Source: Colimorpha_A sp045593985
GTDB taxonomy: Bacteria; Bacillota; Clostridia; Oscillospirales; CAG-272
Assembly (NCBI GenBank): GCA_045593985.1
Contig: JAZNXR010000123.1
Coordinates: forward strand, 1-21,432
Length of the DNA: 21,432 nt
Reading direction: 5' to 3'
Made by a program: the position numbers and the translations under genes. The notes beneath the pieces are model-generated. The model ran no database searches. It saw nothing but the letters and a program-made list of their open reading frames with translations, and was not told the DNA's origin. Shown piece after piece: positions 15,142-21,432 of this stretch (position 1 is its first letter; each line of letters starts with the position of its first letter).

Positions 15142-15468
15142 ATGAAAATATGCTCTAAATGTAAAGTCGCGGTAGTAAACGGCGTCTGTCCGCTCTGCGA
15201 AAGAACTAAATTTATAACCGAAGCGAAGGAAGATGATCTTGTGATCGTTAAGGAAACTGACTACGTATCATCTTTTCTCATTGAGGATATCTTGAATGAA
15301 GCCGGAATAAGATTTATGAAGAAGGGCTCGCTCGGAAGGGCAGTGACTCTGTATGTCGGCGAAATGTCGGAAAGCTTCATTTTCTACGTTATGGCAAAGG
15401 ACTATGACAAGGCACTTGAGCTTATACCGGATTTTGAACTTAACGAAGAAGATTTTGACGAAAATTGA
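15142..15468 (+). CDS. Small zinc-ribbon protein with DUF2007-like domain
   Basis: A 108-residue protein. The N-terminus has a two-knuckle zinc ribbon, C-S-K-C at 4-7 and C-P-L-C at about 16-19. The rest resembles the DUF2007 family (putative signal-transducing or substrate-sensing domain): L-V-I-V-K-E-T-D, a helix S-S-F-L-I-E-D-I-L-N-E-A-G-I, and A-K-D-Y-D-K-A-L-E-L-I at the end. Function is not known. The ATG at 15142 has GGAGG five bases upstream. It overlaps the region leading into the peptidase gene: the peptidase ATG is eight bases after its stop. The DUF2007 assignment is by resemblance of fold pattern and is moderate. Confidence 0.75.
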   Translation: MKICSKCKVAVVNGVCPLCERTKFITEAKEDDLVIVKETDYVSSFLIEDILNEAGIRFMKKGSLGRAVTLYVGEMSESFIFYVMAKDYDKALELIPDFELNEEDFDEN

Positions 15469-15476
15469 GGTGCAAA

Positions 15477-16937
15477 ATGAGCTATATTATTAACGGCTAC
15501 AAGCCGGAAAAGTTGTTTAATTTTTTTGAAGAAATATCCAATATTCCTCACGGCTCGGGTAACGAAAAAGCAATAGCTGACTATATCGAAGGCTTTGCAA
15601 AGGAAAGGGGATTATTTTGCCTCCGTGACGAGCTGAATAACGTATTTGTTCGTAAAAATGCGACTCCCGGATATGAGGATTCGCCTGCTGTTATGCTTCA
15701 AGGTCATACCGATATGGTATGCGAACAAAACGAAGGAACAGGTCACGATTTTGAAAAGGATCCCCTTGATCTTTATGTCGAAAACGGTTGGCTCAAAGCG
15801 CGCGGAACGACACTTGGCGGAGATGACGGCGTAGCTGTTGCAATTATGCTTAATATTCTCGACGATAACACGTTATCTCATCCTACTGTTGAGTGTCTGT
15901 TTACCACAGGCGAGGAAACAGGTCTTTACGGCGCTACGGGCTTCGATTACTCGGTCGTAACCGCTAAATCGCTTATTAATCTTGACTCCGAGGAGGAGGG
16001 CGTCGCAACGGTAAGCTGTGCTGGAGGAATTGCACTTGACTTCACTATCAAGTGTGACAGAATTCCGATTCCGACCTTTACCCGACCTGTTTCTATTGAG
16101 ATTTCAGGTCTTATGGGCGGTCATTCGGGCGCGGAAATTCACCTTCAGAGAGGAAACGCAAACATACTTCTCGGTAAGATGCTTTCATCGCTTTATGACA
16201 AGCATCCCTTTACCATCGTGACTGTTTCGGGCGGCAGCAGAGGAAACGCAATCCCCCGGGAAAGTAAGGCTGTAATTTTTACTGACGAGCCGAAGGAAGC
16301 CGAAGAATTTTTGAAGGAATATGCAAAAACCGTTAAAAGCTGGCTCCCAAAGGATGACAAGGGATTCAGAGTCAAAATCGGAAAAGCAAAAGGCGAATAT
16401 TCCACTATGCTCACTTATTCCGATACCTTCAAATATCTGACTCTTGTTTCGCTCTTTCCTGACGGCGTTATCTCAAGAATGAAAAACATTCCCGAAATGG
16501 TCGAAACATCAAATAATTTGGGCGTTGTACGTGACCTCGGTGATGACGGTATTTTCCTTGATTATCACGGCAGATCGTCCTCCGAAAGCAAGATGGATAT
16601 CCTTGAGATTACAGCAAAACAAATTGCTAAAACGCTCGGAATTGAGATTGATATAAACGGTAGATATTCCGGCTGGCCAATGAAGGATAATTCGCCTCTT
16701 GCCGACCTGTATATCAAGACCGCGCCGGAGGTGTTCGGAAAGGGAATTACGCCCAAAATTGCAGCAATTCATGCAGGCCTTGAATGCGGCATAATTTGCT
16801 CTGCCGTAAAGGACCTTGACGCTATCTCAATCGGCCCTGTTCTGAAGGGAATTCATGCTCCGGGAGAAGCTCTTGAGCTTGCTTCTTTTTCACGGCTTTG
16901 GAATCTCGTTGTGACAATGCTTAGTAAAATGAAATAA
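15477..16937 (+). CDS. pepD: Aminoacyl-histidine dipeptidase PepD (M20 family)
   Basis: Cytosolic metallodipeptidase of the PepD/carnosinase type, splitting Xaa-His and other dipeptides. The protein has 486 residues from the ATG at 15477, usual for PepD. Metal and catalytic residues visible are H77 and D79 (G-H-T-D-M-V), the bridging D116 (L-G-G-D-D-G-V-A), catalytic E146 with E147 (T-G-E-E-T-G), D170 (N-L-D-S-E-E) and the C-terminal I-H-A-G-L-E-C-G. A dimerisation domain with M-G-G-H-S-G-A-E-I occupies the middle. The frame could open at a TTG at 15465 overlapping the preceding stop, but GAGG seven bases before the ATG fixes the start. It is the last gene of the block, followed by an intrinsic terminator. 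Confidence 0.95.
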   Translation: MSYIINGYKPEKLFNFFEEISNIPHGSGNEKAIADYIEGFAKERGLFCLRDELNNVFVRKNATPGYEDSPAVMLQGHTDMVCEQNEGTGHDFEKDPLDLYVENGWLKARGTTLGGDDGVAVAIMLNILDDNTLSHPTVECLFTTGEETGLYGATGFDYSVVTAKSLINLDSEEEGVATVSCAGGIALDFTIKCDRIPIPTFTRPVSIEISGLMGGHSGAEIHLQRGNANILLGKMLSSLYDKHPFTIVTVSGGSRGNAIPRESKAVIFTDEPKEAEEFLKEYAKTVKSWLPKDDKGFRVKIGKAKGEYSTMLTYSDTFKYLTLVSLFPDGVISRMKNIPEMVETSNNLGVVRDLGDDGIFLDYHGRSSSESKMDILEITAKQIAKTLGIEIDINGRYSGWPMKDNSPLADLYIKTAPEVFGKGITPKIAAIHAGLECGIICSAVKDLDAISIGPVLKGIHAPGEALELASFSRLWNLVVTMLSKMK

Positions 16938-16947
16938 CCCGTTATTG

Positions 16948-16980
16948 ATTGCCGAACGCATTTGCCGTTCGGCAATTTTT
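16948..16980 (+). terminator. Intrinsic terminator after pepD
   Basis: ATTGCCGAACG (16948-16958) pairs perfectly with 16966-16976 around a seven-base loop, followed by TTTT. It starts ten bases after the pepD stop and closes the flavin reductase-to-pepD block. Confidence 0.9.
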
Positions 16981-17031
16981 ACAGAATTTTAACTAAATTA
17001 ATGTCTAAAATGTCGAAAAATTTTTTGACCG

Positions 17032-17060
17032 TTGACATTGTTAAACACGAATGTTATAAT
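17032..17060 (+). promoter_or_regulatory. Perfect-consensus sigma-A promoter of the surface phosphoesterase
   Basis: TTGACA (17032-17037) and TATAAT (17055-17060) are exactly 17 bases apart, matching the consensus at all twelve positions. A second -35-like TTGACC lies seven bases upstream (17025-17030), and an A/T-rich stretch precedes it, possibly an UP element. It predicts a short leader of about 23 bases ending in the GAGGAG site of the following gene. Confidence 0.88.
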
Positions 17061-17089
17061 ATAATGAAAATAAAAATAGAGGAGTTTTT

Positions 17090-20000
17090 ATGAAAAGATC
17101 CAAAAAAATCTTAACCGCGATCGTGTCGTTCGTTTTGGTTGTTGGAATGATTCCCCTGGGCATGCTTTCGGGATTGTTCAATGACGGATACAGCTTCAAG
17201 GTATCTGCGCAAGAAAACACAGTAACCGAAAAGCCGCTGCTCACAATCGGAACGATCGGCGACCCGCATACTGACTACGGTCTTCAGAATGTAGATCCGT
17301 ATATCAGAACGGCGTATATTACCGCAATGGACGCTCTCAAGGCAGAAGGAATCGACCTTCTTCTCGTCGGCGGTGATATGACGTCTGACAACGAGGCAAC
17401 AACGGACGTAGCATTCCGTTGGACTACTGAAGTTTACGATAGAACTATTTCCCAGTATCATAAGTATTCAGCCGCTGCGTCCTCAACCGGGAAAACGCTT
17501 TGGGCGTGCGGAAACCACGATTATGAAGTCGGCGCTTTGTATGACTCTAAAACCGATGCAGGTGACTATGATGCATACAAGGGCTTCACCGACATGATGG
17601 TCGAGGACTGTGGAGAGCCGATAAGTCTCTATACTCAGTCTATGGACAGCTCCGCTCCTTCGACGTCGTTCGGCGACTTCTGGCTCGGCGCTCACTACCT
17701 CATTAACGGCTTCGACTTTATCGTTATCAACTCGCCGTACCACCGTTCTACGTATTACACGACCGGAACGCTAAATTGGCTTGATGAGACTCTTGCTAAG
17801 ATCGGTACTGACAAGACCGTATTTATTACCGGTCACTATCCTCTTTATGATAACCGCGGACTTCATCCGCTTTCTGACGGTCTTAGAGACGATGACTACA
17901 CCAATTTCGTGAATGTGCTCAACAAGTATGATAATGCTATTTATCTTTACGGTCACGAGCACGGCGGTAGAAGCACCGCCCAGCTCTGTGACTCTATATA
18001 CAGCTCTGTTGATACTTTTGAGAGAATCACACATTACGATTCCGAAGGAAACCCTGTAACCAGCCGTGCTACTAACCCTACATCCTTTATCACGGCGTTC
18101 ATGGGATCCGCATCCTTCTATAACTATTCTCTTAACCCCAACTGGCTCGACGCAGCAGACCCCGAGATCATCCAGGCGATGACCATCACTGTTTACAGAG
18201 ACCGTATCGTATTCAAGATGATCAACTGCGGTAAACAGACGGGTGAGCTTGAAGAACCCCTTGTTTGGAGCTTCAAGCGTGACGTTCTCTCGACGGGAGA
18301 TGTTGTTATACCCGAATCTCCCGAATCCTGGGATCTTCCGATGAACTGGTCTGTCGGTACGTCAAGAGACGAAAACGGCTGGGACATCCCTGTAATGGGC
18401 AACTGGTCGATCAGAGGATTTACCAACCTTGATACAGCTGCGGCTATCGATATCCCTTCCTCAAAGAAGACTTCCGAACTCTTTGGTGCTAACGGTCACG
18501 TTGAGGAAGCACCTCGCTCCTACCTTGGTAACAACTATAACGAAACGATCGTTCAGGGCAAGGCAGAGGGCGATGAGGTAGTTAAAAACGGCACCAACGG
18601 TTGGTATGTAAACTATGATTACCGTTGGAGCGGAACCGTCGTAAAAGCAGGCGGTGCGTATATCCAGGCGACAGCCGATAAAGGTAAGGACGGAGCAATT
18701 GTATTCACCGCTCCGACAACCGGCTACTATTCATACTACGAGCTTTTGAAGAGCGCTGACCTTGTCGGTGGCGCAGAATACAGAGCAACCGTAAGAAAGA
18801 ACGGCGTGATTATTGATTCCTTTACCACTTCCGAGAGCGGAGTGATGAAGGACTTTGAGGGAAAGGTCGCTCTTAATGCAGGCGATATGCTTATGTTTGC
18901 ATTCGAGCAAACCACTGATATAGATCAGCCCAGTGACGACGCTGCACGTTGCTTTAACATTTTGAGAATTACCGTAACCAAGGTTGTAGACGTTGCTCCC
19001 GAAGTTAATTTCGTCGAGAACGAAAATCAGTGGACAATGCCCTATGACTGGAGCACGGGACTTGAGAAAGACGCAAACGGTTGGGATATGCCGTATATGG
19101 GAAACTGGAAGCTTCTCGGCTATACTGACCTTGATACTGCAACTGCGATGATTACAGCATCAAGCTATACGACCGAAGAGTACAGAGAGTGGAAAGCAGC
19201 CAATGGCACCGCTAATAAACACGGTGTGCTTCCCGGCCCGTATGTCGCAACCAGCACAAACGAAAGTGCTACTCAGGCAGCTAACGTTACATACAACGCT
19301 ACCAGCTGGTACGTTAACTGGAACCAGCGCTGGAGCGGCAAGGTCTTCCAGGGTGCGTCCGACGCTATGTATGCAATTGCTCATGGCGGCAAGCCCGGCG
19401 CTGTAACCTTCACTGCGCCCTCCGACGGTCTGTACGCCTTTACCGAGGCGATCGAGCTTCTGTTTGACAAGACGTCGCTCGACCTCGTTCCTTCCTTCAC
19501 CGCAACGGTAAGAAGAAACGGTGACGTTATCGCTTCGTTTACTCCTGAAACCAAGGGTGATTTCACCACGCTTTCTGGCTCTGTTGTCCTTCATGCTGGC
19601 GACGTTCTTATGTTCGCTTTCCAGCAGAATACGAGTTATGATTTCAACAGCAGATCCGTACACAGCACAAACGACCCCAACTGCTTGAAGATCAATAACG
19701 TTGTAGTAACAAAAATTGCAGAGATCCCTGCTAACCACAAGGACAAAGCTGATATTCAGATGATCTTCGACGGTACCGCTTATACCGATAAGTTTGGCAT
19801 GTTCACTCTCATGGGATTTAACACCGAGATCGGTGCTCCTTACAGTGATGGCCTTAATCTTGAAGTTATCGACGGTAACTGGTACGTTTACGAGCCTGAC
19901 GGAAAGAATAACTATATGAAGAATCCTGCGCTTGACAGATATCTCTGGGCAGGAAAAGTAGACGGCGGCATAACAAATGTCGGAGGTCACCTCTATCTTA

Positions 20001-21432
20001 ATGACATTGGTTCGACTTTAATTTTCGAAGCTCCTGTTGAGGGCGTATTTGAAATCACAGCTGCGCTTAGCAGTGCTTATATCTCCCACCAGAGCAGAAA
20101 CGCTTGGTCTGAGTACTATATTGCAAAGCAAGACGGAACCGTTCTTGCTTATGCAACAAACGAAGGCATGCCCGATAAAACTGTTACGACAGTGTCTGCT
20201 ACAGCAGTTCTCGCCAAGGGCGAAAAGGTTCTTATCGTAAGAGCACCTATCGGAAATGCTGAATGGGAAAACAGATCCTGCGAAGGATCGGCAGTAGTTA
20301 CCTTTAAAGAGATTGATCACGTATGCTCTGCTGATACGATCAGATATGTAGCAGGCACTCCTGCTACCTGCCTTGAGAACGGTAGCCACGAATACTACGC
20401 TTGCTACTGCGGTGCTAAATATAAGGATGCTAAGGCAAGCACCGTATTCACAGGCGATGTTACTATTCTTGCAACAAAACACGCTACTTCCGATGAATAC
20501 GAAGCAAGCCAGACCGAGCACTGGATGTTCTGCGCTAACGACTGCGGCGAGTACGCAGTTGAAGTTACTCCTCACACTTGGGAAAACGGCGCTTGTACCG
20601 TATGCTCTTACGCTTGCCAGCATGAGTGGAACGCAGAGACCGGCGTTTGCGGCAACTGCGGACTTGGCTGCGGACACATGTGGAACGAAGGCGTATGTGA
20701 CATCTGTTCTTACGCTTGCGCACACGAGTGGGATGCATTAGTCGGCGTTTGCGGCATCTGCGGTCTTGGCTGTGAGCATGACGTAACTGCTGACGAAGCA
20801 ACTTGCGTATCTGAAGCGATTTGCTCTATCTGCGGATTTACCTATCCGAAGAATCCCGAAAACCACGCTTCAGATGAGTTCACCTACGTAGTAATCGACG
20901 GCGTCACTCATAAGGTAGCACACAAGTGCTGCGGCGCCGAAGCTCCCGACGGTGACTGTGTATACGGAAACGACAATATCTGCGATAAGTGCGGATATGA
21001 CAAGACCGTAGAAGTAGAGACCGAGGATCTTAACAATGCTATTGACAATATCGTAAACGGCACCTCTAACAACGTAACAGTTGTTGGCCCTGACGGCACG
21101 ATGGCAGACGATTACATTGTAAATAAGATCGAAGGCGTAGCATACGAGTACAAGTACTTCAACATCGCATTTGACGATGAGGATAACTTCTTCCTCCGTC
21201 ACCATATCGTATGTGACGGCACTCTTACCGTAACCGTAAACGGTACTCCCGTAGTTCTTAAGAGCGATTCCGACAGCGTATACTACTTCGACACATACTA
21301 CGAAGCAGGACAGTTCCACGTAGGAAAGGATATAGTCATCAACGGCGACGCTTATAACGTATCCATCTATTCCTACATCAAGCGTGCGCTCGATGGCGAT
21401 GTCGCTGACCTCGACGATGCCGAGGAAACCTT
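17090..21432 (+). CDS. Large secreted calcineurin-like metallophosphoesterase with repeat modules (open at right edge)
   Basis: At least 1447 residues with no stop before the window ends. The ATG at 17090 has GAGGAG six bases upstream. A signal peptide covers about 1-40 (K-R-S-K-K, hydrophobic core, likely cleavage after V-S-A). A calcineurin-like phosphoesterase domain spans about 48-398, with motifs G-D-P-H (D58, H60), G-G-D (D96), G-N-H-D (N142, H143), G-H-Y (H249) and G-H-E-H (H289, H291), so it should bind two metals and be active; the substrate is unknown. Two clear beta-rich repeats (about 414-631 and 648-875) and a diverged third (about 890-1075) follow, then a Cys/His/Trp-rich region (about 1079-1303) with 34-residue tandem repeats. 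Last comes an acidic region starting another domain (Y-S-Y-I-K-R-A-L-D-G at about 1427-1436), a pattern I associate with Clostridia surface proteins. Any wall anchor would lie beyond the edge. Confidence 0.9.
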   Translation, partial: MKRSKKILTAIVSFVLVVGMIPLGMLSGLFNDGYSFKVSAQENTVTEKPLLTIGTIGDPHTDYGLQNVDPYIRTAYITAMDALKAEGIDLLLVGGDMTSDNEATTDVAFRWTTEVYDRTISQYHKYSAAASSTGKTLWACGNHDYEVGALYDSKTDAGDYDAYKGFTDMMVEDCGEPISLYTQSMDSSAPSTSFGDFWLGAHYLINGFDFIVINSPYHRSTYYTTGTLNWLDETLAKIGTDKTVFITGHYPLYDNRGLHPLSDGLRDDDYTNFVNVLNKYDNAIYLYGHEHGGRSTAQLCDSIYSSVDTFERITHYDSEGNPVTSRATNPTSFITAFMGSASFYNYSLNPNWLDAADPEIIQAMTITVYRDRIVFKMINCGKQTGELEEPLVWSFKRDVLSTGDVVIPESPESWDLPMNWSVGTSRDENGWDIPVMGNWSIRGFTNLDTAAAIDIPSSKKTSELFGANGHVEEAPRSYLGNNYNETIVQGKAEGDEVVKNGTNGWYVNYDYRWSGTVVKAGGAYIQATADKGKDGAIVFTAPTTGYYSYYELLKSADLVGGAEYRATVRKNGVIIDSFTTSESGVMKDFEGKVALNAGDMLMFAFEQTTDIDQPSDDAARCFNILRITVTKVVDVAPEVNFVENENQWTMPYDWSTGLEKDANGWDMPYMGNWKLLGYTDLDTATAMITASSYTTEEYREWKAANGTANKHGVLPGPYVATSTNESATQAANVTYNATSWYVNWNQRWSGKVFQGASDAMYAIAHGGKPGAVTFTAPSDGLYAFTEAIELLFDKTSLDLVPSFTATVRRNGDVIASFTPETKGDFTTLSGSVVLHAGDVLMFAFQQNTSYDFNSRSVHSTNDPNCLKINNVVVTKIAEIPANHKDKADIQMIFDGTAYTDKFGMFTLMGFNTEIGAPYSDGLNLEVIDGNWYVYEPDGKNNYMKNPALDRYLWAGKVDGGITNVGGHLYLNDIGSTLIFEAPVEGVFEITAALSSAYISHQSRNAWSEYYIAKQDGTVLAYATNEGMPDKTVTTVSATAVLAKGEKVLIVRAPIGNAEWENRSCEGSAVVTFKEIDHVCSADTIRYVAGTPATCLENGSHEYYACYCGAKYKDAKASTVFTGDVTILATKHATSDEYEASQTEHWMFCANDCGEYAVEVTPHTWENGACTVCSYACQHEWNAETGVCGNCGLGCGHMWNEGVCDICSYACAHEWDALVGVCGICGLGCEHDVTADEATCVSEAICSICGFTYPKNPENHASDEFTYVVIDGVTHKVAHKCCGAEAPDGDCVYGNDNICDKCGYDKTVEVETEDLNNAIDNIVNGTSNNVTVVGPDGTMADDYIVNKIEGVAYEYKYFNIAFDDEDNFFLRHHIVCDGTLTVTVNGTPVVLKSDSDSVYYFDTYYEAGQFHVGKDIVINGDAYNVSIYSYIKRALDGDVADLDDAEET
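18329..20314 (+). repeat. Three related protein modules within the phosphoesterase gene
   Basis: Module A is 18329-18982 (residues 414-631), module B 19031-19714 (648-875), and the diverged module C about 19757-20314 (890-1075). A and B share the opening G-W-D-(I/M)-P-x-M-G-N-W and L-D-T-A, then W-Y-V-N with R-W-S-G-x-V, then F-T-A-P, then A-T-V-R-(K/R)-N-G, then A-G-D-(M/V)-L-M-F-A-F-(E/Q)-Q, ending V-T-K. Module C keeps W-Y-V, W-A-G-K-V, F-E-A-P and the final strands only. The pattern suggests a jelly-roll-like binding domain, possibly for carbohydrate; this is inference. Confidence 0.8.
20573..20776 (+). repeat. Two 102-bp tandem repeats encoding Cys-rich knuckles
   Basis: Repeat 1 is 20573-20674 and repeat 2 is 20675-20776, each encoding 34 residues with the same frame and no gap. 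Shared positions include H-x-W at the start, C-x2-C-S-Y-A-C, H-E-W, G-V-C-G-x-C-G-L-G-C. Each repeat is itself two similar halves of the form H-x-W-x(n)-G-x-C-x2-C-x(3)-C, making four knuckles able to bind metal. Diverged Cys pairs extend on both sides (about residues 1079-1303). Confidence 0.85.

Noticed and set aside
15465..15476. TTG start for pepD overlapping the previous stop
   Set aside because: The ATG at 15477 has a GAGG site at proper spacing; the TTG would consume that site.
19160..20725. Minus-strand reading frames of 276 and 235 residues opposite the phosphoesterase
   Set aside because: The plus-strand protein is continuous through here with repeated domains; the opposite frames show no recognisable motifs or initiation signals.
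20573..20776. Short direct repeats considered as a CRISPR array
   Set aside because: The two units are adjacent, 102 bases each, with no spacers, and are in frame within a coding region, so they are protein repeats.

Overview
The window looks like chromosome of a low-to-mid GC Bacillota bacterium of class Clostridia, probably an uncultured Oscillospirales or Christensenellales-type gut or rumen lineage. This is inferred from gene order (YybS-GdpP-bL9-DnaB and TilS-Hpt-FtsH clusters, a DUF1385 protein beside PrmC), strong GGAGG-type ribosome binding sites, sigma-A-type promoters, and a large secreted protein with Cys-rich repeats. I see no phage, insertion sequence, CRISPR, tRNA or rRNA. No intergenic gap exceeds about 190 bases.

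Left part (1-12039, all minus strand). A phosphoglycerate kinase gene runs off the left edge behind its own promoter. Next come prmC and a DUF1385 membrane protein, ending at a strong intrinsic terminator. Beyond these lies one long operon, transcribed right to left from a near-consensus promoter at 12074-12102: yybS, gdpP, rplI, dnaB, tilS, hpt, ftsH. It joins c-di-AMP turnover, ribosome and replication genes, tRNA modification, purine salvage and membrane proteolysis, with gaps of 38 bases or less and one 4-base overlap.

Middle part (12172-16980, plus strand). A divergent promoter drives a five-gene block: a small flavin reductase-like protein, a single polypeptide fusing phosphopentomutase (DeoB) to cytidine deaminase (Cdd), a uridine phosphorylase (Udp), a small zinc-ribbon/DUF2007-like protein, and a PepD-type dipeptidase, ending at an intrinsic terminator. 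Cdd, Udp and DeoB activities together give cytidine to uridine to ribose-1-phosphate plus uracil, then ribose-5-phosphate, so the block encodes a compact pyrimidine nucleoside salvage route. The fusion is the most unusual gene architecture here.

Right part (17032-21432, plus strand). A perfect-consensus promoter precedes a very large secreted protein that is still open at the right edge after 1447 residues. It has a signal peptide, a calcineurin-like metallophosphoesterase domain with all motifs, three related beta-rich modules of about 190-230 residues, a Cys/His/Trp-rich region with two 34-residue tandem repeats, and the start of a further domain.

No wholly new defence or mobile system is evident. 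The best leads are the DeoB-Cdd fusion, the modular surface phosphoesterase, an apparent hairpin between the dnaB ribosome binding site and start codon, perfect stop-adjacent hairpins without U-tracts, a PrmC with a short N-terminal domain, and an insertion in Pgk.
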